A stretch of DNA of 32,092 nt from Limibacillus sp. Its GTDB lineage: Bacteria; Pseudomonadota; Alphaproteobacteria; Kiloniellales; CECT-8803. Of the stretch, positions 1-8,171 are shown piece after piece. Location of the stretch: contig JARRJC010000025.1 of the NCBI GenBank assembly GCA_037379885.1, forward strand, positions 1 to 32,092, in the 5' to 3' direction. The position numbers were made by a program, and so were the translations under genes. The notes beneath the pieces are model-generated. The model ran no database searches. It saw only the letters and a list, made by a program, of their open reading frames with translations, and was not told the DNA's origin. Position 1 is the stretch's first letter. Each line of letters begins with the position of its first letter.

Positions 1-977
1 CATCCGGCGGTAGCGCGTCCCCCGCCAAGTCCGGCGGCGACCGGATCTTCGCCAGCCCCTTGGCCAAGCGCATCGCCAAGCAGGAGGGCCTGGACCTCTC
101 CGCCATCAAGGGCAGCGGCCCGCACGGGCGCGTGGTGAAGGCCGATGTCGAGGCCGCCATGAAGGCCGGCACCGGCAAGGCCGCAGCCAGTCCGGCAGCC
201 GCCAAGCCCGAAGCGGCCGCCGCTGCGCCTCAGGCCGCCGCCGCGCCCGCCGCAGCGGGACCGGGCGCGAAGCAGATGGCGGACATGCTGGGCATGGAAT
301 ACGAGCAGGAGCCGCTCTCTTCCATGCGCAAGGTCATCGCCAAGCGCCTGACCGAATCAAAGCAGACAGTGCCGCACTTCTACCTGACGGTGGACTGCGA
401 ATTGGATGCGCTGCTGAAGGTCCGCAAGGACCTGAACGCCCGGTCCGACGAGTACAAGCTGTCGGTGAACGACTTCATCATCCGCGCCTCGGCGCTGGCG
501 CTGAAGAAGGTCCCGGCGGCCAACGCCTCCTACGACGAGAGCGGCCTGCTGTTCTACAAGCACGCGGACATCTCGGTCGCCGTTGCGACCCCGGCCGGTC
601 TGATCACGCCGATCATCAAGGCCGCGGAGGGCAAGGGCCTGGCGCAGATCTCCAACGAGATGAAGGATCTCGCCACCCGGGCGCGCGACAACAAGCTGAA
701 GCCCGAGGAATACCAGGGCGGAACCTTCTCGGTCTCCAACCTCGGCATGTTCGGGATCAAGCACTTCGAGGCCGTGATCAACCCGCCGCAGGGCTGCATC
801 CTCGCGGTCGGAGCGGGCGAGCAGCGCCCTGTGGTCAAGGACGGCGCGCTCGCGACCGCGACGGTCATGAGCTGCACGCTCTCGGTCGACCACCGCGTCG
901 TGGACGGCGCCGTGGGCGCGCAGTATCTCGCCGCCTTCAAGGTGCTGATCGAAGATCCGCTGTCGATGCTGCTCTAA
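1..977 (+). CDS. pdhC: Pyruvate dehydrogenase complex E2, dihydrolipoamide acetyltransferase (5' truncated)
   Basis: This is the C-terminal part of the E2 core enzyme, which transfers acetyl groups from lipoamide to CoA; the reading frame is already open at base 3. The visible part begins in the peripheral-subunit-binding domain (RIFASPLAKRIAKQ, then GSGPHGRVVKADVEAA), which docks E1/E3. An Ala/Pro-rich linker (about bases 170-260) follows, then the catalytic domain ending in the DHRVVDGA motif, whose His and Asp are the acyltransfer residues. The ending IEDPLSMLL is typical of PDH E2 rather than 2-oxoglutarate dehydrogenase E2. The lipoyl domain(s) must lie to the left of the window. The lpd start is 12 bases downstream, so the two are cotranscribed. 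The ttg at base 60 is inside the protein and is not a start. Confidence 0.96.
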   Translation, partial: SGGSASPAKSGGDRIFASPLAKRIAKQEGLDLSAIKGSGPHGRVVKADVEAAMKAGTGKAAASPAAAKPEAAAAAPQAAAAPAAAGPGAKQMADMLGMEYEQEPLSSMRKVIAKRLTESKQTVPHFYLTVDCELDALLKVRKDLNARSDEYKLSVNDFIIRASALALKKVPAANASYDESGLLFYKHADISVAVATPAGLITPIIKAAEGKGLAQISNEMKDLATRARDNKLKPEEYQGGTFSVSNLGMFGIKHFEAVINPPQGCILAVGAGEQRPVVKDGALATATVMSCTLSVDHRVVDGAVGAQYLAAFKVLIEDPLSMLL

Positions 978-989
978 GGGAGATGGGGA

Positions 990-2390
990 ATGGCTGACAC
1001 CAATTTCGACGTCATCATCATCGGCGGCGGGCCGGGCGGCTACGTCACCGCCATTCGCGGGGCGCAGCTCGGCATGAAGGTCTGCGTCATCGAAAAGCAG
1101 CACCTGGGCGGCATCTGCCTCAACTGGGGCTGCATCCCGACCAAGGCCCTGCTGCGCAGCGCCGAGGTTTACCACAACATGGTCCACGCCAAGGACTACG
1201 GTCTTTCCGCCGAGAAGGTGGGCTTCGACGTCGGCGAAGTGGTCAAGCGCTCGCGCGGCGTCTCCAAACGCCTCAATGGCGGTGTCGGCCACCTGTTGAA
1301 GAAGAACAAGGTGACCGTGGTGGACGGCGAGGCGAAGCTGGCCGGCAAGGGCAAGGTCTCCGTCACCAAGGACGGGAAGTCCCTGGGGGACCACACGGCC
1401 AAGCACATCATCGTGGCGACCGGCGCCAGACCCCGCACGCTGCCCGGCATCGAGCCCGACAAGAAGCAGATCTGGACCTACTTCGAGGCCATGGTGCCCG
1501 AGAGCATGCCCAAGTCGCTGCTGGTCATCGGCTCGGGCGCGATCGGGATCGAGTTCGCCTCCTTCTACCGCACCATGGGAGCGGAGGTGACGGTGGTCGA
1601 ACTGGTCGAACAGATCCTGCCTGTGGAGGACGCGGAGATCGCCGCCTTCGCCCGCAAGCAGTTCGAAAAGCAGGGCATCAAGATCATAACCGGGGCCAAG
1701 GTCACCGGCGTCAAGAAGGCCAAGGACTCCGTGACCTGCGCGGTCGAGGACTCCAAGGGCAAGACGCAGGAGATCACGGTCGAGAAGGTCATCTCCGCTG
1801 CCGGCGTGGTCGGCAACGTAGAGGGCCTGGGCCTGGAAGACCTGGGCGTCAAGGTCGAGCGCGGCACCATCCAGATCGATGGATTCGGGCGCACCAACGT
1901 CGAGGGGATCTACGCCATCGGCGACGTGGCCGGGCCGCCGATGCTGGCGCACAAGGCCGAGCACGAAGGCGTCGTCTGCATCGAGAAGATCGCCGGCCTG
2001 GACGTGCACGCCTTCGACAAGTCGAAGATCCCCGGCTGCACCTACTGCCATCCGCAGATCGCCAGCGTCGGCCTGACCGAGGCGAAGGCAAAGGACAAGG
2101 GCCACAAGGTGAAGGTCGGCCGCTTCTCCTTCGTGGGCAACGGCAAGGCCATTGCGCTCGGCGAGGACCAGGGCATGGTCAAGACGGTGTTCGACGAGAA
2201 GACGGGCGAGCTGCTGGGCGCGCACATGGTCGGCGCCGAGGTGACCGAGCTGATCCAGGGATACGTGGTGGCCATGAACCTGGAAACCACCGAGGAAGAC
2301 CTGATGCACACGGTCTTCCCGCACCCGACCCTGTCGGAGATGATGCACGAGAGCGTCCTTGACGCCTATGGCCGCGTCATCCACATGTAG
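990..2390 (+). CDS. lpd: Dihydrolipoyl dehydrogenase (E3 of the PDH complex)
   Basis: This 466-residue flavoprotein reoxidises dihydrolipoamide, passing electrons to NAD+. The FAD-binding motif [10 protein letters not shown] is at residues 9-18. The redox-active disulfide is C43/C48 in [14 protein letters not shown] second Rossmann motif ([14 protein letters not shown]) binds NAD, and AIGDVAG is the second FAD site. The C-terminal interface carries the catalytic His/Glu pair in FPHPTLSE. Length matches the family (about 465-475), with no extra N-terminal lipoyl domain. The ATG start follows a gggag/gggga-type ribosome binding site a few bases after the pdhC stop. Its place directly after pdhC and before lipA marks it as the PDH-complex E3. 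Confidence 0.97.
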   Translation: MADTNFDVIIIGGGPGGYVTAIRGAQLGMKVCVIEKQHLGGICLNWGCIPTKALLRSAEVYHNMVHAKDYGLSAEKVGFDVGEVVKRSRGVSKRLNGGVGHLLKKNKVTVVDGEAKLAGKGKVSVTKDGKSLGDHTAKHIIVATGARPRTLPGIEPDKKQIWTYFEAMVPESMPKSLLVIGSGAIGIEFASFYRTMGAEVTVVELVEQILPVEDAEIAAFARKQFEKQGIKIITGAKVTGVKKAKDSVTCAVEDSKGKTQEITVEKVISAAGVVGNVEGLGLEDLGVKVERGTIQIDGFGRTNVEGIYAIGDVAGPPMLAHKAEHEGVVCIEKIAGLDVHAFDKSKIPGCTYCHPQIASVGLTEAKAKDKGHKVKVGRFSFVGNGKAIALGEDQGMVKTVFDEKTGELLGAHMVGAEVTELIQGYVVAMNLETTEEDLMHTVFPHPTLSEMMHESVLDAYGRVIHM

Positions 2391-2431
2391 GCCATAGCCT
2401 TTTCGTCCAGAGCAGCAAGGCCCTTTATCTC

Positions 2432-3403
2432 ATGACGGTCGAAGCCGACAAGCCGCGGGTCCGCCACCCGGAGAAAGCGCACAAGCCCGACAACGCGGTG
2501 CAGCGCAAGAAACCGGAGTGGATCCGCGTGAAGGCGCCGGTCAGCCGGGAGTATCACGAGACCCGACAGATCGTGCGCGATCACAAGCTGCACACGGTTT
2601 GTGAGGAAGCGGCCTGCCCGAACATCGGGGAATGCTGGGCCAAGCGGCACGCCACCATGATGATCATGGGAGAGATCTGCACGCGCGCCTGTTCCTTCTG
2701 CAATGTTTCGACCGGCAAGCCGGGGGCGCTCGATCCCTTCGAGCCGACCAACGTCGCCCAGGCGGTGAACAAGCTGGGGCTGAAGCATGTCGTGATCACC
2801 TCCGTCGACCGCGACGACCTGGACGATGGCGGCGCAGAACACTTCGCCCAGACGATACGGGCGATCCGCGAGGCCTCGCCGGAGACGACCATCGAGATCC
2901 TGACGCCCGACTTCCTGCGCAAAGACGGCGCGCTCGAAATCGTGGTGGCCGCCAAGCCCGACGTCTTCAACCACAATCTGGAGACCGTGCCGCGGCTCTA
3001 CGGCCCGGTGCGTCCGGGAGCCCGCTACTTCCATTCCCTGCGCCTGCTCGACGAGGTGAAGGAGATCGACCCGACCATCTTCACCAAATCCGGGATCATG
3101 GTGGGACTCGGAGAGAGCAAGGACGAAGTGCTTCAGGTCATGGACGACCTGCGCTCGGCCGAGGTCGACTTCCTGACCATCGGCCAGTACCTCCAGCCGA
3201 CGCCCAAGCACATCGCCGTCGACCGCTTCGTGACGCCGGACGAGTTCAAGGCCTACGAGCGTCAAGCCTACAACAAGGGCTTCCTGATGGTCTCCGCCTC
3301 GCCACTGACCCGCTCCTCCTACCACGCGGACGAGGACTTCGAGCAGATGCGGCGCGCGCGCGAAGCAAGACTGGCCGGCGCTTCCTCACCCGCCGCCGAG
3401 TAA
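2432..3403 (+). CDS. lipA: Lipoyl synthase
   Basis: This radical-SAM enzyme inserts two sulfur atoms into octanoyl groups on lipoyl domains, such as that of the neighbouring E2. Both iron-sulfur clusters are visible. The auxiliary cluster cysteines are C57, C62 and C68 ([12 protein letters not shown]), and the radical-SAM cluster is C83-x3-C87-x2-C90 (CTRACSFC). The conserved C-terminal RSSYHADE includes the serine that ligates the auxiliary cluster. At 323 residues it is full length. The ATG is 41 bases after lpd, with only a weak aagg ribosome site about 12 bases upstream, so readthrough or coupling from lpd is likely. Placing the cofactor synthase beside the lipoate-using complex is a common alphaproteobacterial arrangement. 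Confidence 0.97.
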   Translation: MTVEADKPRVRHPEKAHKPDNAVQRKKPEWIRVKAPVSREYHETRQIVRDHKLHTVCEEAACPNIGECWAKRHATMMIMGEICTRACSFCNVSTGKPGALDPFEPTNVAQAVNKLGLKHVVITSVDRDDLDDGGAEHFAQTIRAIREASPETTIEILTPDFLRKDGALEIVVAAKPDVFNHNLETVPRLYGPVRPGARYFHSLRLLDEVKEIDPTIFTKSGIMVGLGESKDEVLQVMDDLRSAEVDFLTIGQYLQPTPKHIAVDRFVTPDEFKAYERQAYNKGFLMVSASPLTRSSYHADEDFEQMRRAREARLAGASSPAAE

Positions 3404-3423
3404 GAGCGGGGTCCGCAGGAACG

Positions 3424-3870
3424 ATGCCCACGCACGCCGAAAAGCGTGTGCTGCCCTACCGGCCGGCACAGCTCTATGAGCTGGTCGCGGATGTGGAGCG
3501 CTATCCGGAGTTCCTGCCCTGGTGCCTGGGAAGCCGCATCAAGCGGCGCGAGGAGCGGCTGCTGGTGGCCGACCTCATCATCGGCTTCAAGATGTTCCGG
3601 GAACGCTTCACCAGCAAGGTCACGCTCAACCCGGACGACCGGCGCATTCACGTCGCTTACGTGGACGGCCCCTTCAAGTACCTCGACAACCACTGGGTCT
3701 TCCTAGAGCACGACGAGGGTTGCCTGATCGACTTCTACGTCGATTTCGAGTTCCGCTCGCGGTTGCTCCAGAGGGTCATCCAGCCTCTGTTCGATGAGGC
3801 GGTCCGCCGCATGGTGCGCGCCTTCGAAAGCCGGGCTGACGATCTCTACGAACCGGTCACGCGGGGATGA
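3424..3870 (+). CDS. RatA/Coq10-like START-domain protein
   Basis: This 148-residue single-domain protein belongs to the SRPBCC/START fold. The N-terminal helix motif LYELVADVERYPEFLPWC and the later DGPFKYLDNHW are hallmarks of the Coq10/RatA family. In mitochondria Coq10 binds ubiquinone and helps respiration. In E. coli the homologue RatA was described as a toxin that blocks ribosome subunit joining, but no RatB partner is next to it here. The alphaproteobacterial context beside lipA suggests a quinone-related housekeeping role; that is inference. The ATG is preceded by cagga. An open frame extends much further left in the same frame (to 2632) but lies inside lipA and lacks family similarity. 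The 3' end overlaps the convergent pncC gene by 14 bp. Confidence 0.88.
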   Translation: MPTHAEKRVLPYRPAQLYELVADVERYPEFLPWCLGSRIKRREERLLVADLIIGFKMFRERFTSKVTLNPDDRRIHVAYVDGPFKYLDNHWVFLEHDEGCLIDFYVDFEFRSRLLQRVIQPLFDEAVRRMVRAFESRADDLYEPVTRG

Positions 3871-4348
3871 GAGCGCGCAGCAGCGCGATGGCCCTGGCGA
3901 TCGAGGCGACCCGCACCGCCTCGCGGTCGCCGTCGAAAAGGTTCCGGGTCACGTCGAGCGCGCCGCTGCGACTGGCCACCCCGACATAGACGAGCCCGAC
4001 CGGTTTCTCCGCCGAGCCGCCGCCCGGCCCGGCGACGCCGGTGATCGCGACGGCCAGATCGGCGGGGCTGTTGGCCAGCACACCGGTAAGCATGGCGGCG
4101 CAGACCTCTTCGCTGACGGCGCCCACGGCGGCGATCGTCTCGGCCGGCACGCCCAGCATCTGGGTCTTGGCTTCGTTGGAGTAGGTGACGAACCCCCGCT
4201 CGACCACCGCCGAAGAGCCGGGCAGGGCGGTGAGCAGCCCGGTCACCAGCCCGCCCGTGCAGCTTTCGGCGGCTGCGATGGTCAGGCCTGCCTTCTCGGC
4301 AGCCACCAACAGCGCTTGAGCATCGTCTTTTAAAGTATTGGAAAACAT
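3857..4348 (-). CDS. pncC: CinA C-terminal-domain protein, nicotinamide-nucleotide amidohydrolase
   Basis: The 163-residue protein consists only of the CinA C-terminal domain. This domain deamidates nicotinamide mononucleotide to nicotinate mononucleotide for NAD recycling. Family signatures are AAESCTGGLVTGLLTALPG near the N-terminus (Ser/Thr of the active site), GFVTYSNEAKTQMLGV, GAVSEEVCAAM, and AITGVAGPGGGSAEKPVG. The N-terminal MoCF-like domain of full-length CinA is absent, which is the normal stand-alone form in proteobacteria. The start overlaps the 3' end of pgpA by 19 bases, implying translational coupling. The 3' end overlaps the convergent Coq10-like gene by 14 bp. It is the last gene of the ispDF-pgpA-pncC operon. 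Confidence 0.92.
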   Translation of the reverse strand: MFSNTLKDDAQALLVAAEKAGLTIAAAESCTGGLVTGLLTALPGSSAVVERGFVTYSNEAKTQMLGVPAETIAAVGAVSEEVCAAMLTGVLANSPADLAVAITGVAGPGGGSAEKPVGLVYVGVASRSGALDVTRNLFDGDREAVRVASIARAIALLRALIPA

Positions 4349-4833
4349 ATATCTCTACCGAACAATGTCATGAGGAGAGCAGTTGCGATGGCGCCATAGA
4401 GACCGGCGACCATGTCGTCGCTCATGATGCCCAGGCCGCCGGGCAGGCGGCGCTCCAGGACGTTGGCGGGCCAGGTCTTCAGCACGTCGAAAAGCCTGAA
4501 GAAGAAGAACCCGGCCAGAAAGCCCAGCGGGTCCAGGCAGACCGGGACAAGCGTCAGCCACTGTCCCGCCACCTCGTCGATCACCACCGCGCCGGGATCC
4601 TTCAGCTCCAGCGACCGGGCATAACGGTCCGAAGCCCAGATGCCGATCAGGTAGGCGAGGAGGGAAGCGACGAGCAGGGCGACCGGCCCCAGTTGCCATG
4701 CGATGAGCGCGGCGAAGGGCAGGGCGGCGAACGAGCCCCAGGTGCCGGGAGCAAAAGGCATGAGCCCGCTGCCGAACCAGGTCGCCAAGAGGCTGACGGG
4801 GTGGAAGAAGGGAAGTTTCTTGCCGCTGGTCAT
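4330..4833 (-). CDS. pgpA: Phosphatidylglycerophosphatase A
   Basis: This 167-residue inner-membrane enzyme dephosphorylates phosphatidylglycerophosphate to phosphatidylglycerol. The family motifs are all seen: FGSGLMPFAPGTWGS near the N-terminus, VVIDEVAGQW in the middle, and GGLGIMSDDMVAGLYGA near the C-terminus, whose acidic residues bind Mg2+. Several hydrophobic segments (around residues 35-65, 95-115 and 140-158) fit the membrane location. The ATG overlaps the ispDF stop as ATGA, so it is translationally coupled to the isoprenoid gene. The 3' end runs 19 bases into pncC. Confidence 0.93.
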   Translation of the reverse strand: MTSGKKLPFFHPVSLLATWFGSGLMPFAPGTWGSFAALPFAALIAWQLGPVALLVASLLAYLIGIWASDRYARSLELKDPGAVVIDEVAGQWLTLVPVCLDPLGFLAGFFFFRLFDVLKTWPANVLERRLPGGLGIMSDDMVAGLYGAIATALLMTLFGRDICFPIL

Positions 4834-6005
4834 GAGTGACCCTGACTATCCGGCACCGGCAGGGAGAGGGCGACGACCACCTGCGCGGCGATCCCTTCTT
4901 CCCGGCCCGTGAAGCCTAGCCTCTCAGTCGTGGTCGCCTTCACGTTGATACGCCCGGCGTCCACGGCCAGCAGTTCGGCGATTCTCCGGCGCATGGTCTC
5001 CCGGTGTGGGCCGATCCTGGGGCGCTCGCAGATCAGCGTGACGTCGAGGTTCAGGATGGTTGCGCCCGCAGCAGCGATCTCCCGCCGCGCAGCCTCCACG
5101 AAGCGGGCTGAGTCCGCCCCCTTCCACTGCGGATCGCTCGGGGGAAAGTGCTGCCCGATGTCGCCCTTGCCAAGGGCCCCCAGAACCGCATCGACCAGAG
5201 CGTGAAGTCCCACGTCGGCGTCTGAGTGCCCTTCCAGCTGACGATCATGCTCGATGGGGACGCCGCAGAGCAGGATGCGCTCGCCCGGTATCAGGCGATG
5301 CACGTCATAGCCCTGGCCGATGCGGGTCTCACGGTTCTTGGCGAGCATGGCCTCGGCCCTTTCCAAGTCGTCTGCTGTGGTCACCTTGAAGGCCGCCTCG
5401 GATCCCGGCGTGATCGCGACCTTCATTCCGGCCCCGCGCGCCAGGGAGGCGTCGTCGCTGTGGCTCTCGGACCGGTGGGCGCGATGTGCGGCGAGGATCT
5501 CGGAGTAGCGGAAACCCTGCGGGGTCTGAGCGCGCACCACATTGTCCCGCTCCACGGTTTCCCCGCAGAGGCCCGCTTCATCGCGGCGCAAGCTGTCCGT
5601 CACCGGGAGGGCGGGCAGGGCGCCCTCGTGGCTGTCCAGCGCGGTCAACACGGCGCCGATCATCTTGGCGCTTGGAAAGGGGCGGGCGGCGTCATGGATG
5701 AGGATCCGCTCGGGCGCCAGGTCCTCGAGGCTCTCCAGACCGAGCCGTACGGAGTCCTGCCGCGTCGCGCCGCCGGTGACCGGGGAGAGGAGCGAATAGC
5801 CCGCCGCTGCCTGCTCATAGAGGTCAGCATCGCCTTCCCCGATGACGCAGCGCACGTTCGCGATGCCAGGGTGCTTCAAGAAGGCCTCAAGCGACCAGGC
5901 AAGCAGCGGGCGCCCGCCGAGCGCCACATATTGCTTGGGAAGCGCTGCACCGAGCCGCTCTCCACGCCCGGCCGCCACGATCAGGACATAGGTGCCACCC
6001 GTCAT
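4830..6005 (-). CDS. ispDF: Bifunctional IspD/IspF, MEP-pathway enzyme
   Basis: This fused enzyme carries out two non-consecutive steps of the MEP isoprenoid pathway. The first domain (about residues 1-228) is 4-diphosphocytidyl-2-C-methyl-D-erythritol synthase, shown by VLIVAAGRGERLGAALPKQY and by HDAARPF and AHRSESHSDDASLA. The second (about 229-391) is 2-C-methyl-D-erythritol 2,4-cyclodiphosphate synthase, with the zinc-site signature GYDVHRL and EGHSDADVGLHALVDA and the ending TTTERLGFTGREEGIAAQ. The fusion is common in alphaproteobacteria. The ATG at 6005 has only a weak ribosome site. It heads the operon with pgpA and pncC and is divergent from the next membrane-protein gene across a 100-bp gap. 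Confidence 0.96.
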   Translation of the reverse strand: MTGGTYVLIVAAGRGERLGAALPKQYVALGGRPLLAWSLEAFLKHPGIANVRCVIGEGDADLYEQAAAGYSLLSPVTGGATRQDSVRLGLESLEDLAPERILIHDAARPFPSAKMIGAVLTALDSHEGALPALPVTDSLRRDEAGLCGETVERDNVVRAQTPQGFRYSEILAAHRAHRSESHSDDASLARGAGMKVAITPGSEAAFKVTTADDLERAEAMLAKNRETRIGQGYDVHRLIPGERILLCGVPIEHDRQLEGHSDADVGLHALVDAVLGALGKGDIGQHFPPSDPQWKGADSARFVEAARREIAAAGATILNLDVTLICERPRIGPHRETMRRRIAELLAVDAGRINVKATTTERLGFTGREEGIAAQVVVALSLPVPDSQGHS

Positions 6006-6105
6006 CTCAAAGCCGCGCTTTTCAAAGTCTGCCTCGTGAAATCTTTTAGGCGCCCGAGCCTAGTGCGCTCTGTCATAAGAGCCAAGCTGGCATTATAAGG
6101 AAGCC

Positions 6106-6915
6106 ATGGTTCATCCGCTTCTATTCAGTATCGCGGCCCTGGGGGCTTTAACTCCGATCACGGTGATGTCCTTGCGCTCGGTCAAGCACGGCATGGACCG
6201 CTCCCACGCGCCGCTCATTCTGATCGCCTTCGCCGGGGCGATGGTCGCCGTCCTCATGCCCTTTCTGACCGGCAGCGGTTGGGTCGGCGGTTTCAGCGCC
6301 ACGCTTTGGTTCTCGATCGCAGCCAGCATCGCGGCCTATCTGCTGGCGGGCATGCTGTCGCCGGTGGTCCGCCGCCTCGGGCCGATCTTCTTCAGCTACC
6401 TGTTTCTGCTCGGCCTGCTCGCCACCATCTGGGGCGGCGCCAGCCACACGGAGAACCTGAAGAGCGAGGGCGACCCGTGGCTGGTGCTCCACATCGTGTT
6501 CGCGCTTGCGACCTATGCGCTCACGACCCTCGCCGCGGTTGCGGCCCTGGGCGCCCAGATTCAGCAGCGCGCCTTGAAGCGGAAGCAGCCGACGGATCTC
6601 TCGCGCAGTCTTCCCTCCGTGGCGGATGGCGAGCGCTTGCTCCTGAACCTCCTGATGGCCGCCGGGGTGGTGCTGGGACTGGGCGTGGTCTCGGGCAGCG
6701 TGCTGCAACTCACCATCGGGGCGGGCTGGCTGCCCTTCGACCACAAGACGGTCTTTTCCCTCGCCGCCCTGGTGACCATCGCGGTCCTGCTTTGGATGCA
6801 TCAGAGTACCGGTCTGCGCGGCCGCCGCGCGGCACAGCTCGTACTGGGCTGCTACCTCCTGCTCACGCTCGCCTTCCCAGGCGTCAAGTTCGTCACTGAC
6901 GTGCTGCTTGGCTGA
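6106..6915 (+). CDS. CcsA/YpjD-like cytochrome c assembly-family inner-membrane protein
   Basis: This 269-residue polytopic membrane protein has about eight hydrophobic segments, starting at residues 3-20, 36-52, 59-80 and 91-110. The C-terminal half resembles the CcsA/CcmC/YpjD family: WLVLHIVFALATYALTTLAA, then LPSVADGERLLLNLL, then the histidine motif DHKTVFSLAALV, then GLRGRRAAQLVL and the ending FPGVKFVTDVLL. Members related to CcsA handle heme for cytochrome c, while YpjD-type members are poorly characterised and often sit near ffh. Specific function is uncertain. The ATG has an aagga ribosome site 3-4 bases upstream. It sits between ispDF and ntrB, where many alphaproteobacteria carry dusB instead. 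Confidence 0.8.
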   Translation: MVHPLLFSIAALGALTPITVMSLRSVKHGMDRSHAPLILIAFAGAMVAVLMPFLTGSGWVGGFSATLWFSIAASIAAYLLAGMLSPVVRRLGPIFFSYLFLLGLLATIWGGASHTENLKSEGDPWLVLHIVFALATYALTTLAAVAALGAQIQQRALKRKQPTDLSRSLPSVADGERLLLNLLMAAGVVLGLGVVSGSVLQLTIGAGWLPFDHKTVFSLAALVTIAVLLWMHQSTGLRGRRAAQLVLGCYLLLTLAFPGVKFVTDVLLG

Positions 6916-6932
6916 GAGGGGCACGAAGGGCT

Positions 6933-6960
6933 TTGAACGGCGCTAACTCTGGGCTACAAC
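6933..6960 (+). promoter_or_regulatory. Candidate sigma-70-type promoter upstream of ntrB
   Basis: The 114-bp gap between the membrane-protein gene and ntrB contains TTGAAC at 6933-6938 and TACAAC at 6955-6960, 16 bases apart, about 70 bases before the ntrB start. Matches to the consensus hexamers are moderate (about four or five of six each). It would drive the ntr cluster. No sigma-54 box with the needed TTGC half was found here. Confidence 0.3.
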
Positions 6961-7029
6961 TGCTTAGTTTTTCAGCACAATTGAGGCTTTGCCTAGAAGG
7001 CTGGCCCGCGGCGCGGAAGTAAAGGGCCC

Positions 7030-8157
7030 ATGGCGAAACTATCCGGCAACCTTCTAAAACCCTTCAGCGGCCGCAGCGGCGCTGACATGGGCGGGATTCT
7101 CAATGCCCTCCCGGAGCCGGTCTTCGTCCTCGACGAGCAGAACGTCATCTCCTACGTCAATCTCGCGAGCGAGCAGTTCTTCGCCTCCAGCAGCCCGACA
7201 CTGGTGGGGCGCCCGCTGGATAAGATCCTGCCGCCGGACAGCACCATCTTCACGCTCATCGCCCAGGCGCGGGCGTCCCAGTCGAGCGTGTCGGAGTACG
7301 GTGTCAGCGTCGAGACGCCGCGCATCGGTTCCCACTTCATCTCAATCGACGTCTCCTACATTCCAGAGACCGATGGAGAGGTCGTGATCTCCATTCAGGA
7401 GCGCTCCATCGCCCGCAAGATCGACCACCAGCTCAGCCACAGGAACGCGGCGCGTTCCGTAACTGCGATGGGCTCCATGCTGGCGCATGAGATCAAGAAC
7501 CCGCTCTCGGGGATCAGAGGGGCAGCGCAGCTACTGGAGGCGGGCCTGGAGCGCGAGTCCGAGCGCGAGTTGACCACGCTGATCTGCGAAGAGGCCGACC
7601 GCATCGTCTCCCTCGTCGATCGCATGGAGAGCTTCGCCGACGACCGCCCGATCGAGCGCGGGGCGGTCAACATTCACGAAGTGCTCGAGCACACCCGCAA
7701 GGTCTCCCACAGCGGGTTTGCCCGGAAGGTCCGCTTTCTCGAAAGCTACGACCCCTCGTTGCCCCCGGTGCTGGGCAACCGGGACCTTCTGATCCAGGCG
7801 CTGCTCAACCTGATCAAGAACGCCTGTGAGGCCGTGCCGGAGGAGCAGGGGGAAGTCATCCTGACGACGCGCTTCCTTCAGGGTATCCGGCTGGCGGTGC
7901 GGGGCGGCGGCGCGCGCGTCGACCTGCCCTTGATGGTGAGCGTGCAGGACAACGGCCCCGGCATTCCCGAAGACATCCAGGCGCATCTCTTCGACCCCTT
8001 CGTCACCACCAAGGCCAGCGGCAAGGGGCTCGGCCTGGCTCTGGTCGCCAAGATCGTCGACGCCCATGGCGGCGTGATAGAGTTCGATAGCGAACCGGGA
8101 AAGACCATCTTCCGTCTGATGCTGCCGGTGGCCCGGCTGCGCAAGATCGAGCCCTGA
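7030..8157 (+). CDS. ntrB: Nitrogen regulation sensor kinase/phosphatase NtrB (GlnL)
   Basis: This soluble 375-residue histidine kinase phosphorylates or dephosphorylates NtrC according to PII protein signals. An N-terminal PAS domain (about residues 20-130) contains [21 protein letters not shown]. The H-box [20 protein letters not shown] holds the phosphorylated His153. The ATP-binding domain shows the N-box [13 protein letters not shown], the G1 box [11 protein letters not shown], the F-box [19 protein letters not shown], and the final [20 protein letters not shown]. There are no membrane segments, as expected. The ATG has aaaggg a few bases upstream. ntrC follows after 14 bases, giving a two-component pair. 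Confidence 0.96.
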   Translation: MAKLSGNLLKPFSGRSGADMGGILNALPEPVFVLDEQNVISYVNLASEQFFASSSPTLVGRPLDKILPPDSTIFTLIAQARASQSSVSEYGVSVETPRIGSHFISIDVSYIPETDGEVVISIQERSIARKIDHQLSHRNAARSVTAMGSMLAHEIKNPLSGIRGAAQLLEAGLERESERELTTLICEEADRIVSLVDRMESFADDRPIERGAVNIHEVLEHTRKVSHSGFARKVRFLESYDPSLPPVLGNRDLLIQALLNLIKNACEAVPEEQGEVILTTRFLQGIRLAVRGGGARVDLPLMVSVQDNGPGIPEDIQAHLFDPFVTTKASGKGLGLALVAKIVDAHGGVIEFDSEPGKTIFRLMLPVARLRKIEP

Positions 8158-8171
8158 GGAGTCCAACCCCC

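Noticed and set aside
357-2384. 675-codon open frame on the minus strand
   Set aside because: It is antisense to pdhC and lpd, has a His/Asp/Leu/Gly-rich composition typical of high-GC shadow frames, and no family motif.
2632-3423. Long N-terminal extension of the Coq10-like protein
   Set aside because: The extra frame lies within lipA and reads as Arg/Gly-rich shadow sequence; ATG 3424 has a ribosome site and a family-like N-terminus.
6070-6105. CTGTCA ... TATAAG promoter before the CcsA/YpjD-like gene
   Set aside because: The -10 overlaps the ribosome site, so the transcript would start at the ATG itself and leave the site unused; too weak to list.
7000-7018. Possible sigma-54 box (TGGCCCGCGG) before ntrB
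   Set aside because: The needed GC-containing -12 half (TTGC-type) is missing at the right distance.
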